64,000 bases of DNA from Ruegeria_C sp041537925 (GTDB lineage Bacteria > Pseudomonadota > Alphaproteobacteria > Rhodobacterales > Rhodobacteraceae): NCBI RefSeq assembly GCF_041537925.1, contig NZ_JBGOSH010000001.1, positions 310,001-374,000 on the forward strand. Direction: 5' to 3'. Under the pieces are notes generated by a model. The model worked only from the letters and a program-made list of their open reading frames with translations. It did not search any database and was not told the DNA's origin. Below are positions 34,515 to 43,054 of this stretch, piece after piece; position 1 is the first letter of the stretch, and each line of letters begins with the position of its first letter. Position numbers and translations under genes: made by a program.

Positions 34515-35963
34515 TCACTCAGTACCCTGTGTAAGGACAGCGGAGATCGGGGCCAGCGCGACCCGGCTGGCGCGATCCTGCAACCCCCAGAGCAGCAGCG
34601 CCGACACCGTGTCAGGGCGCACGCGGCCCAGCATCACGACAGCACCTTCCTGCCCGGCGCGGAACGCCGCCTGATCAAGGAACCGCCGCATCACTGTCGG
34701 GGTCTGACCGGCCCCGTCGAAATCGCGGAACACGACGGCCGAGGGCACGCCATCGCGCGCCGCAAGCTTGTGAACGGTGTTCAGCCCTTTTCCTTGTGTG
34801 ATCAGGCCCCGACCAGTGCCAGCCGCAATCGCAGCCACCTGATCGGAAAGCGGACGGTTGCCCTGAATGCCGGTGCGCGTGCCTTCGAGGATCGCGACCG
34901 TTTCGGGCACGGCCTCCATCCAGACCGAGAGCGACACTTCGGCATCCTGCGCGGTGGCGGCCGTCGGCATATCGGTCAGCATCACCACTTCAAACCCGGC
35001 GGCGCGGTGGCCGGCCATCTTCTCGGCGGCATCCGGTTTGGACGGATCGACCGCAAAGGTCAGCGGATAGGGAAAATCGCGCAGCGCCTCGACGCCCAAG
35101 GCGGCTTCATCATCGATCAGCACGATCGACAAAAGCGGCTTTTCCTCGGGGTTTTCGAATTCCATTGCATAGGCCGAGATTGGAGGCTCTCCGCCCATTT
35201 CCGCCAGATCCGGCGCGGACTCTGTCTTGTGGCGGTCGGTCAGCGGCACGACCGGTGTGCCGATTCGCGTGGTCGCGGGCGTGCCGGTGCCCTGGCGGAC
35301 CGGTGGCAGGGCAGCAACCTGGGGCGATTCGGTTTCACTCTCGACTTCGGGGGCCTGCGGCGCGTCGGGCACGGTAGTGGGATCACCGGGCGTGGCCGGA
35401 ACCTGTTCCACTTCCGGGGCCTGCGGCGTAACAAGCGCGGGTGGCGGAGATTCCACCCGTAGGGAAGGCTCGCCGTTGCGGGTCACCGAGGGCAACTCGG
35501 CGGGTGGCGGCGCGGGTGGTTCCGGGGCCTTGGTGGACACGCTTGGCGTTTCGTCCTGCTCCGGCGCAGTGGGGGCTTCGAGCGCCGCGGACTGCGTCAC
35601 CGGCTTTTCGGCTTCGACCTCCAGAGTGGGCGCTTCGCCCGCTTCGGGGCCTGTCAGACCTGCGGTTGTTTCAGTAATATCGGGCTTGCTTCCCGGCTGT
35701 GTGTCCGCCCCGGTGTTGGCCGCGATGGTCTCACTCTCGCTTTCGGGACCGTCGGGGGCGCGAGGCGCAAGATCGACCAGATCGGCATCCGGCCCGGGCT
35801 GGGCCACCTCAACTTCTGCCGCCTCCGGTTGCGTGGGCGCCACGGCGGGCGCGTCGCTCGCAACCTCGGGTTGGGGCGAGAGCGGCATCACCAGCGATAC
35901 CCCTACGCCCACAAATAACACAACCGCCGCACCGGCCAGCAGTCCTCCGAATAATCCGCCCAT
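34515..35963 (-). CDS. Divergent polysaccharide deacetylase (YibQ-like) with long linker
   Basis: 482 residues. An N-terminal membrane helix (about 3-27) is followed by a long low-complexity linker (about 30-270) rich in Pro, Ala, Glu and Thr. The C-terminal domain (about 275-480) has LLSIVLIDDEAALGVEAL, FAVDPSKPDAAEKMAGHR, ETVAILEGTRTGIQGNRPL and AVVFRDFDGAGQ, the pattern of the DUF610/divergent polysaccharide deacetylase family. Catalytic residues of true deacetylases are not obvious, so activity is uncertain. It is probably a periplasmic or cell-wall-linked protein. It lies on the opposite strand between trpE and trpG. Confidence 0.85.
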   Translation of the reverse strand: MGGLFGGLLAGAAVVLFVGVGVSLVMPLSPQPEVASDAPAVAPTQPEAAEVEVAQPGPDADLVDLAPRAPDGPESESETIAANTGADTQPGSKPDITETTAGLTGPEAGEAPTLEVEAEKPVTQSAALEAPTAPEQDETPSVSTKAPEPPAPPPAELPSVTRNGEPSLRVESPPPALVTPQAPEVEQVPATPGDPTTVPDAPQAPEVESETESPQVAALPPVRQGTGTPATTRIGTPVVPLTDRHKTESAPDLAEMGGEPPISAYAMEFENPEEKPLLSIVLIDDEAALGVEALRDFPYPLTFAVDPSKPDAAEKMAGHRAAGFEVVMLTDMPTAATAQDAEVSLSVWMEAVPETVAILEGTRTGIQGNRPLSDQVAAIAAGTGRGLITQGKGLNTVHKLAARDGVPSAVVFRDFDGAGQTPTVMRRFLDQAAFRAGQEGAVVMLGRVRPDTVSALLLWGLQDRASRVALAPISAVLTQGTE

Positions 35964-36103
35964 ATCCTCGTCGCCTCTTTCGTGCTCTTCTTATGCCACT
36001 GCCCGGCTTGCGCTCTTGACGCTGCGCGGCAAGCCTGAACAAGTATGGCAACACTATAATGCGGTGGGGGCCGTCCTCGCCAGCCCTTAATCAACGAGCC
36101 GAC

Positions 36104-36685
36104 ATGCTGCTGCTGATCGATAACTACGATTCCTTCACCTATAACCTGGTTCACTACCTGGGCGAGCTTGGGGCCGAGATGGTCGTGCGCCGCAACGACG
36201 CGCTGGACGTGCAGGAGGCAATGGGCATGAAGCCAGACGGCATCCTGCTCAGCCCCGGCCCCTGCGACCCCGATCAGGCGGGGATATGCCTCGCCTTGAC
36301 CGAGGCCGCCGCCGAAACAAAAACACCATTGATGGGTGTCTGCCTGGGGCATCAGACCATCGGCCAGGCCTTTGGTGGCAAGGTCGTGCGCTGCCATGAG
36401 ATCGTGCATGGCAAGATGGGCATGATGCAGCACTGCGGCAAAGGCGTCTTTGCCGGATTGCCCTCGCCGTTCGAGGCCACGCGCTATCATTCGCTGATCG
36501 TCGAACGCGACAGCCTGCCCGACTGTCTTGAGATCACGGCCGAGCTTGAGGATGGCACCATCATGGGCCTTCAGCACCGCGAATTGCCGATGCACGGCGT
36601 GCAGTTTCACCCCGAATCCATCGCCTCCGAACATGGTCATGCGCTGCTGCGCAACTTCCTGGACGAAATGAAGGTTCCCGCATGA
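36104..36685 (+). CDS. trpG: Anthranilate synthase component II (glutamine amidotransferase)
   Basis: 193 residues. It supplies ammonia from glutamine to TrpE. The catalytic cysteine is in GVCLGHQTIGQAFGG (about C80) and the His/Glu pair in FHPESIASEHG. The start MLLLIDNYDSFTYNLVHYLG at 36104 is typical; 15 upstream residues of the frame are not. It opens the trpGDC-moaC-moeA operon and its stop overlaps the trpD ATG (ATGA). Confidence 0.96.
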   Translation: MLLLIDNYDSFTYNLVHYLGELGAEMVVRRNDALDVQEAMGMKPDGILLSPGPCDPDQAGICLALTEAAAETKTPLMGVCLGHQTIGQAFGGKVVRCHEIVHGKMGMMQHCGKGVFAGLPSPFEATRYHSLIVERDSLPDCLEITAELEDGTIMGLQHRELPMHGVQFHPESIASEHGHALLRNFLDEMKVPA

Positions 36686-37701
36686 GCGACGCGCTGAAAC
36701 CGCTGATCGACGCCGCCGCCAATGGTCCCCTGACCCGCCCACAAGCCGAACAGGCCTTCCACGTGCTATTTGACGGCGCGGCGACGCCAAGCCAGATCGG
36801 TGGACTACTGATGGCACTGCGCACGCGAGGCGAGACAGTGGACGAATACGCCGCCGCCGCCGCCGTGATGCGCGCGAAATGCCACGCGGTGTCCGCGCCC
36901 CAGGGAGCGATGGACATCGTCGGCACTGGCGGGGATGGCAAGGGCACGCTGAACATCTCGACCGCGACCGCCTTTGTGGTGGCCGGGGCGGATGTGGTGG
37001 TGGCCAAACATGGCAACCGTAATCTCAGTTCCAAATCCGGCGCGGCGGACGCGCTGGGGCAGATGGGCATCAACGTGATGATCGGCGCGGATGTGGCTGA
37101 AAAGGCTCTGAAAGAGGCCGGTATCTGTTTCATGATGGCGCCGATGCATCACCCGGCAATTGCCCATGTGATGCCAACGCGGCAGGAACTTGGCACCCGC
37201 ACCATCTTCAACATTCTCGGACCCCTCACCAATCCGGCGGGGGTAAAGCGGCAGCTGACCGGCGCGTTTTCCCGCGACCTGATCCGACCCATGGCCGAAA
37301 CGCTGGGCCAGCTCGGTTCCGACCGCGCCTGGCTGGTTCATGGCTCGGACGGCACCGATGAGCTGACAATCACCGGCATCAGCTGGGTCGCGGCGCTCGA
37401 GGATAACGTTGTGAAGGAAGTTGAACTGCACCCCGAAGATGCCGGACTGCCGGTGCATCCGTTCGAAGACATTCTCGGCGGTTCGCCAGAAGAGAATGCG
37501 CGCGCGTTCAATGCGCTTCTCGATGGCGCGTCCTCGGCCTATCGCGATGCGGTGCTGTTGAACGCCTCTGCCGCTCTCATCATTGCCGAAAAAGCCGTTG
37601 ATCTGCGCGAAGGTGTTGAAATCGCGGCGGAAAGCATCGATAGCGGTAAGGCGCGCGCGAAAATCTCGGCCTTGGCCAAAATCACACAGGACGCCCCATG
37701 A
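36682..37701 (+). CDS. trpD: Anthranilate phosphoribosyltransferase
   Basis: 339 residues. Transfers the phosphoribosyl group of PRPP to anthranilate. The family-specific PRPP/Mg site GTGGDGKGTLNISTATAFVVA (residues given in part) and KHGNRNLSSKSGAADALGQ, plus TIFNILGPLTNPAG, are intact. It overlaps trpG and trpC by four bases on each side. Confidence 0.96.
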   Translation: MSDALKPLIDAAANGPLTRPQAEQAFHVLFDGAATPSQIGGLLMALRTRGETVDEYAAAAAVMRAKCHAVSAPQGAMDIVGTGGDGKGTLNISTATAFVVAGADVVVAKHGNRNLSSKSGAADALGQMGINVMIGADVAEKALKEAGICFMMAPMHHPAIAHVMPTRQELGTRTIFNILGPLTNPAGVKRQLTGAFSRDLIRPMAETLGQLGSDRAWLVHGSDGTDELTITGISWVAALEDNVVKEVELHPEDAGLPVHPFEDILGGSPEENARAFNALLDGASSAYRDAVLLNASAALIIAEKAVDLREGVEIAAESIDSGKARAKISALAKITQDAP

Positions 37702-38510
37702 CGGAAACCATTCTTGACAAGATCAAGGCCTACAAACTGGAAGAGATTGCGGCGGACAAGGAAGGGGTCCCGCTTGACCGGATGGAGGTGCTGGCCCGCG
37801 AGGCGCCCACCGTGCGCCCCTTCCTGACCGCTCTGGGAGAGGCCAAGCGCGGCGGCTATGGCCTGATCGCCGAAATCAAGAAAGCCAGCCCGTCCAAAGG
37901 CCTGATCCGCGCCGATTTCGATCCGGCCGCGCTGGCGGCCGCCTATGAAGCCGGTGGGGCCGCCTGCCTGTCTGTGCTGACCGACACGCCCAGCTTTCAG
38001 GGCGCGAAGGACTACCTCAAACAGGCCCGCGCCGCGTGCAATCTGCCGGTCCTGCGCAAGGATTTCATGTATGACCCCTATCAGGTGGTTGAAGCGCGCG
38101 CGCTGGGGGCCGATTGCATCCTGATCATCATGGCCTCGGTCGAGGATAATCAGGCCGCCGAGTTGGAACAGACCGCCCATGAATGGGACTTGAATGTGCT
38201 GATCGAGGTGCATGACGAGCATGAGCTTGAACGCGCCGCCAAGCTGACCAGCCCGTTGATCGGCATCAACAATCGCAATCTGCACACCTTCGAGACGTCG
38301 CTCGACACCACGCGGAAGCTGTCCAAGCTGGTGCCGTCGGACCGCACGATCGTCTGCGAAAGCGGGCTGCACGCGCCCGAGGAACTGGCCGATATCGCCC
38401 GCTATGGCGCGCGCTGCTTCCTGATCGGCGAAAGCCTTATGCGGCAGGATGATGTGGCAAAAGCGACCCGTGATTTGCTGGCCAACCCTCTGGTGCCTGG
38501 GGCCATGTGA
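37698..38510 (+). CDS. trpC: Indole-3-glycerol phosphate synthase
   Basis: 270 residues. Closes the indole ring in tryptophan synthesis. It is a TIM barrel with GYGLIAEIKKASPSKGLIR, LSVLTDTPSFQGAKDYL, LPVLRKDFMYDPYQV and GINNRNLHTF. It is a stand-alone TrpC, not fused to TrpF. The TGA stop shares its last base with the moaC ATG. trpF, trpA and trpB are not in the window. Confidence 0.96.
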   Translation: MTETILDKIKAYKLEEIAADKEGVPLDRMEVLAREAPTVRPFLTALGEAKRGGYGLIAEIKKASPSKGLIRADFDPAALAAAYEAGGAACLSVLTDTPSFQGAKDYLKQARAACNLPVLRKDFMYDPYQVVEARALGADCILIIMASVEDNQAAELEQTAHEWDLNVLIEVHDEHELERAAKLTSPLIGINNRNLHTFETSLDTTRKLSKLVPSDRTIVCESGLHAPEELADIARYGARCFLIGESLMRQDDVAKATRDLLANPLVPGAM

Positions 38511-38983
38511 TGGCGCTGACGCATTTCGACAACAAGGGTGATGCCCACATGGTCGACGTCTCGGACAAGGAGATCACCGACCGGATCGCCGTGGCCGAGG
38601 GTCACGTGAGCATGCAGCGCGAAACCTTTGATATCATTTCAGAAGGTCGCGCCAAGAAGGGCGATGTACTGGGTGTCGCGCGGCTGGCGGGCATCATGGG
38701 GGCCAAGAAGACCCCCGACCTGATCCCGCTCTGCCATCCCCTGCCTGTGACCAAAGTCGCGGTAGAACTGACATTGGATCCGGACCTGCCGGGTGTTCGG
38801 ATCGAGGCCACAGTGCGCACCACCGGTCAGACTGGCGTCGAGATGGAGGCGATGACCGCCGTTTCCACCGCCGCGCTGACGGTCTACGATATGGCCAAGG
38901 CCGTGGACAAGGCGATGCAGATTGGTGGCATTCGCGTGGTGTTAAAAGATGGCGGAAAATCAGGCCGCTACGAGGCGCAATGA
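38510..38983 (+). CDS. moaC: Cyclic pyranopterin monophosphate synthase MoaC
   Basis: 157 residues. Works with MoaA to make cyclic pyranopterin monophosphate for molybdenum cofactor. The motifs LIPLCHPLPVTKVAVEL, GVEMEAMTAVSTAALTVYDM and KAVDKAMQIGGI are family-specific. The ATG at 38510 overlaps the trpC stop by one base; a GTG three bases earlier is less likely. It is followed by moeA with a four-base overlap. Confidence 0.95.
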   Translation: MALTHFDNKGDAHMVDVSDKEITDRIAVAEGHVSMQRETFDIISEGRAKKGDVLGVARLAGIMGAKKTPDLIPLCHPLPVTKVAVELTLDPDLPGVRIEATVRTTGQTGVEMEAMTAVSTAALTVYDMAKAVDKAMQIGGIRVVLKDGGKSGRYEAQ

Positions 38984-40152
38984 TCTCTGTCGACGCGGCC
39001 CGCGCGCATCTGTTTGACCTCGTGTCACCACTGGAGACGGAAACCGTTACGCTTGCGCAGGCAGCAGGACGGGTGCTGGCCCGCGATGCGGTCGCCACGC
39101 GTGATCAGCCGCCCTTTGCCGCCTCATCCATGGATGGCTATGCGGTCAAATCGGCGGAAGTCGAACAGCACGCCATTTTCAAGATCATCGGCGAAGCGGC
39201 TGCAGGGAATGGATTTTCCGGCAACGTCAAACCCGGCCAGGCGGTGCGCATCTTCACTGGTGCTCCGATGCCCGAAGGCGCGGATTTTGTCGTCATTCAA
39301 GAAAATACCGACCGGCGCGACGATCTGCTCACCATCACCGAGGCACCGGGCACCAAATCCAATGTCCGGCCTGCGGGTGTGGATTTCCGGACCGGTGACC
39401 ATCTGCCCGCACCGCGTCGCCTGTCGCCGTCGGACGTGGCCCTGCTTGCGGCGATGAACATCCCCGATGTACCGGTCAGCCGCCGACCGGTCGTTGCCCT
39501 GATCTCCAACGGTGACGAGTTGGTCATGCCCGGAGACACCCCCGGCCCCGACCAGATCATTGCCTCCAATACGTTCGGCCTGAAGGCGCTGTTCGAAGAG
39601 GTCGGCGCGCAAGTCCGCATGCTGCCGATCGCGCGCGATACCACCCGCTCTCTCACCACCGCGCTGGAACTGGCTTTTGGCGCAGACCTCGTCATCACCA
39701 TCGGCGGTGCCTCAGTCGGAGATCACGATCTGGTCGAAGAGGTCACCGGCGCGTTGGGCATGGAACGGGCTTTCTACAAGGTGCGCATGCGCCCGGGCAA
39801 ACCGCTCATGGCGGGGCGGTTGGGCACGGCAGCGATGATCGGGCTGCCCGGCAATCCGGTCTCGGCCATGGTTTGCGGGCATATCTTTGTTGCCCCCCTG
39901 TTGCGACACATGCTGGGCTTGCCGAATCCCCTGCCCGAGATGCGCACGGCGCCACTGACCAACTCGCTGCCCGAAAACGGACCGCGTGCGCATTACATGC
40001 GGGCGACCCGCACAGTTGACGGAATTGCGGCGGCCGTTAACCAGGACAGCTCGCTGTTGCGCGTTCTGGCAAGCTCCAACGCCCTGATCGTGCGCCCGCC
40101 TGGGGACCCGGCCCGTGGTACCGGGGACACGGTCGATTACATCCCGCTTTGA
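38980..40152 (+). CDS. moeA: Molybdopterin molybdotransferase MoeA
   Basis: 390 residues. Inserts molybdate into adenylylated molybdopterin. Visible motifs are PPFAASSMDGYAVKS, IFTGAPMPEGADFVVIQE, ISNGDELV, TIGGASVGDHDLV and GLPGNPVSAMVCG. It is probably the last gene of the trpGDC-moaC-moeA operon; lexA has its own promoter 80 bp on. No other moa or mog genes are in the window. Confidence 0.95.
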   Translation: MISVDAARAHLFDLVSPLETETVTLAQAAGRVLARDAVATRDQPPFAASSMDGYAVKSAEVEQHAIFKIIGEAAAGNGFSGNVKPGQAVRIFTGAPMPEGADFVVIQENTDRRDDLLTITEAPGTKSNVRPAGVDFRTGDHLPAPRRLSPSDVALLAAMNIPDVPVSRRPVVALISNGDELVMPGDTPGPDQIIASNTFGLKALFEEVGAQVRMLPIARDTTRSLTTALELAFGADLVITIGGASVGDHDLVEEVTGALGMERAFYKVRMRPGKPLMAGRLGTAAMIGLPGNPVSAMVCGHIFVAPLLRHMLGLPNPLPEMRTAPLTNSLPENGPRAHYMRATRTVDGIAAAVNQDSSLLRVLASSNALIVRPPGDPARGTGDTVDYIPL

Positions 40153-40183
40153 CGGCAATGCCAAGCGCATTGACACAAAACAG

Positions 40184-40198
40184 GAACATGCGTAGAAC
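40184..40198 (+). promoter_or_regulatory. LexA (SOS) box upstream of lexA
   Basis: GAAC-ATGCGTA-GAAC matches the alphaproteobacterial LexA operator. It overlaps the likely -10 element TAGAAC (40193-40198), which lies 17 bp after TTGACA (40170-40175), and sits 33-47 bp from the lexA ATG. It would give autorepression. Confidence 0.92.
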
Positions 40199-40230
40199 AA
40201 ACGTAAACGCATGGAGCAGAGGTGTGCGCA

Positions 40231-40929
40231 ATGCTGACCAAGAAGCAGTTGGATTTGCTGGAGTTTATTCACAAACGGCTACAGGCCGACGGGGTGCCCC
40301 CCAGTTTCGATGAAATGAAAGTGGCGCTGGACCTGCGGTCGAAATCCGGCATTCACCGCCTGATCACCGCATTGGAAGAGCGCGGGTTTATCCGCAGGCT
40401 CGCCCATCGCGCCCGCGCCATCGAGATCGTGAAGCTGCCCGAGAGCCTTGGTGGCGAATCCACAGTCGGGTTCCAGCCCCGGGTCATCGAAGGCGACCGG
40501 CCCGACGCGCCGCGCCCGGCCAATACCGAACCGGTTGCCGTTCATGCGATGGAACTGCCCGTCATGGGCCGCATCGCCGCCGGTGTCCCGATCGAGGCGA
40601 TCAGCCATGTGTCCAGCCATGTCTCAGTGCCCGGCACGATGGTGTCCGGCACCAGCGAGCATTATGCGCTCGAGGTCAAAGGCGATTCGATGATCGAGGC
40701 GGGGATCAACGATGGCGATATCGTCGTGATCCGCGAGAGCGCGGCTGCTGATAATGGCGATATCGTTGTGGCGCTGGTCGAAGATCAGGAAGCGACGCTG
40801 AAACGTTTCTTCCGTCGTGGCAACGCCATCGCGCTTGAGGCTGCCAACCCGGCTTATGAAACCCGCGTCTTCCCGGAAGAGAAAGTGCGCGTTCAGGGCC
40901 GCCTGGTCGGACTTATTCGCACCTACTGA
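40231..40929 (+). CDS. lexA: SOS repressor LexA
   Basis: 232 residues. The winged-helix DNA-binding domain (LTKKQLDLLEFIHKRLQADG, SKSGIHRLITALEERGFIRR) is joined to a C-terminal serine-peptidase domain. The cleavage site is the Ala-Gly bond in GRIAAGVPIE (about 117-118), the catalytic Ser is in VKGDSMIEAGI (about 153) and the Lys in EATLKRFFRR (about 191). Upon RecA activation LexA cuts itself and the SOS genes are induced. The ATG at 40231 is preferred over one nine bases upstream because MLTKKQ is the family start. Confidence 0.97.
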   Translation: MLTKKQLDLLEFIHKRLQADGVPPSFDEMKVALDLRSKSGIHRLITALEERGFIRRLAHRARAIEIVKLPESLGGESTVGFQPRVIEGDRPDAPRPANTEPVAVHAMELPVMGRIAAGVPIEAISHVSSHVSVPGTMVSGTSEHYALEVKGDSMIEAGINDGDIVVIRESAAADNGDIVVALVEDQEATLKRFFRRGNAIALEAANPAYETRVFPEEKVRVQGRLVGLIRTY

Positions 40930-40941
40930 TCCTTGCGCCTT

Positions 40942-42975
40942 TCACCTTTGGCGCGCGACCCCGTGCCAAAGGCGGCGTTGGCCCTGTTTGCTGGCCGCGA
41001 TCTTGCCTGCCTCGCTGATCGAAAGACTGCCGGTCTGGCGCAGCAGGGCTGGATCGACGATCCGGCAGCCCCCGGGCAGATCCAACGGCACGGCACTCAC
41101 GATGATCTGGTCCGCAGCACATTCGGTCACGGTTCTGGCGGCCCGTTTGCCAGCAACATGCACGATCTGCCAGGACCCCAGCCGCATCTTCGGTACCTTT
41201 CCCTCACCTATGGTCCAGCGCGTTGCCGCTGTTGCCTGATCCTTGCCATCGCCATCGTTTTCCAACCAGACCTTGGCCACGAACCCGCTGCCCTTCGCCC
41301 GGCTAAGCGCCCTGCCCGTGTCTGTCATCACGCCCACCAGCTTGCCGCTATCGGCGATCAGTACCTGCGGACGGTCCGCCCCCGCCCAAAGCCCGATGGC
41401 ACAGACCATCGGCACTGCGCCCATCCATCGCAACCGGCCCTGCCACAGAATAACAAAAAGCGCGCCCAGGGTCAGCAGCGGCAAAACCTGCGGGCCGGGG
41501 CTGACAACGTGACCGCGCGCGCCCTCCAGCGCGGCCACGTAATGCGCAACGCCCAAAATCCATGTCAGGCCCAGCCCCATCAGCTTTAACCCGATCCAGC
41601 CCAACCCGAAGGGCGACAGGAGCAGTGCCAGAACTGCGGCGGGAATCACTAGCAACCCCATAAGGGGCACCGAGAGCAGGTTCGCAGGCAGGCCATAATG
41701 CGCGATGGCGTTGAAATGCGCCGCCGCAACCGGCGCGGTGGCGAAGCCCGCCACCGCCGATGAGATGACGACCCCGGCGGCGGGCTTCAACCATTTGGGC
41801 AGCACCGAAACCTCCCACCCCCGGATCGCGCCAAAGACCGCCACCAGCGCGGTGGTTGCGGCGAACGACATCTGGAAACCGGGGCTGAGCAGGGACTCGG
41901 GCCGCAGCGCCAGCACGATAAGCGCTGCCATCGCCACCGCGCGCAGCGATATCGCACGGCGATCCACCAGCACGGCACACAGCATGACCGACACCATGAT
42001 GAACGCACGCTCGGTCGCCACATTGCCGCCCGACAACGCCAGATAGGCCGCCGCCGCCAGCAGCGCGCCAATCGCGGCCAGCTTCTTGACCGGCCAGCGC
42101 AGTGCCAGGGGCGGAATCAGGCAGAGCGCAAACCGAAGCCCCGCAAATACGAAGCCGGTCAGCAGCCCCATGTGAAGCCCCGAAATCGCCAGCAGATGCG
42201 CCAGATTACTGGCCCGCAGCGCATCGAGCGTAGCCAGGCTCACACCGCTGCGGTCGCCAGTGGTCACCGCCGCCGCGAACCCGCCAACATCACCGGGCAG
42301 CACTCGTCTGATATGAGAAGACACCGCCATGCGCAGAGCAAAGATCCGCATACCCAGACGATCCAGCTCGGGCGGTGCCACCGTCAAAACCGGAACGCGC
42401 GTATAGCCCACCGCGCCGATACTCTTGAACCAGGCGTGGCGGCGGAAATCGAAGCCTCCGGGCTCGACGGGGCCCTGCGGTGGTGACAGATGCCCGGTGG
42501 TCATGATCTGCTGCCCCGGCACTGGCAGTTCGGTAGCATCGCCGTGCAGCGACATGCGGACACGGCGCGGCGTCTCATCCGGCGCGACGCGCAGCAGGCG
42601 CACCCGGTCCAGCGTGACGCGCGGTGCGTCCGAGGCCGACCGGTCCAGCCCGATGACACGCCCCTCGACCGGGCCGTAATAGTGCCAGTCCAGCACCGGC
42701 CCGGCGACCTGATGCGCCCGGTAGCCCGACAGAAGGAACCCCATGGCCGCCATGGCCAGCGCCGCCCAGAGCGGCGTCCACGCACCCGGATGGCGCAACG
42801 CCACCCGGGTTCCGGACAGCGCAGCCAAAGCCAACGCGATGTAAAACGCCCGCGACGGTTCCTGCGGCAACATGAAATAGGCACCGATCCCCAGCGCCAT
42901 GCAGACCGGCGCCCAGGGAAACAAGTACCCGCGCTGCCGCAGCAGTGCCGCTTCGATCCGCGCCAGAACGCGCAT
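40942..42975 (-). CDS. ComEC/Rec2-family DNA-uptake channel protein
   Basis: 677 residues with many membrane helices. The Competence-domain signature is AVTTGDRSGVSLATLDALRASNLAHLLAISGLHMGLLTG (residues given in part), followed by SGGNVATERAFIMVSVML and GFQMSFAATTALVAVFG. There is an N-terminal DUF4131-like part with a long periplasmic domain; the C-terminal beta-lactamase-like domain found in Gram-positive ComEC is missing, as usual in alphaproteobacteria. ComEC moves single-stranded DNA across the inner membrane during natural transformation. It converges with lexA, with only 12 bp between the stops. Confidence 0.92.
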   Translation of the reverse strand: MRVLARIEAALLRQRGYLFPWAPVCMALGIGAYFMLPQEPSRAFYIALALAALSGTRVALRHPGAWTPLWAALAMAAMGFLLSGYRAHQVAGPVLDWHYYGPVEGRVIGLDRSASDAPRVTLDRVRLLRVAPDETPRRVRMSLHGDATELPVPGQQIMTTGHLSPPQGPVEPGGFDFRRHAWFKSIGAVGYTRVPVLTVAPPELDRLGMRIFALRMAVSSHIRRVLPGDVGGFAAAVTTGDRSGVSLATLDALRASNLAHLLAISGLHMGLLTGFVFAGLRFALCLIPPLALRWPVKKLAAIGALLAAAAYLALSGGNVATERAFIMVSVMLCAVLVDRRAISLRAVAMAALIVLALRPESLLSPGFQMSFAATTALVAVFGAIRGWEVSVLPKWLKPAAGVVISSAVAGFATAPVAAAHFNAIAHYGLPANLLSVPLMGLLVIPAAVLALLLSPFGLGWIGLKLMGLGLTWILGVAHYVAALEGARGHVVSPGPQVLPLLTLGALFVILWQGRLRWMGAVPMVCAIGLWAGADRPQVLIADSGKLVGVMTDTGRALSRAKGSGFVAKVWLENDGDGKDQATAATRWTIGEGKVPKMRLGSWQIVHVAGKRAARTVTECAADQIIVSAVPLDLPGGCRIVDPALLRQTGSLSISEAGKIAASKQGQRRLWHGVARQR

Positions 42976-43054
42976 GCTTGCTCCTGTCCGTCCGGCTCGT
43001 TATTCAGACGGCAACGCTATCTCCCCCATGGTTACCAAAAGGTAAAAGGCATCA

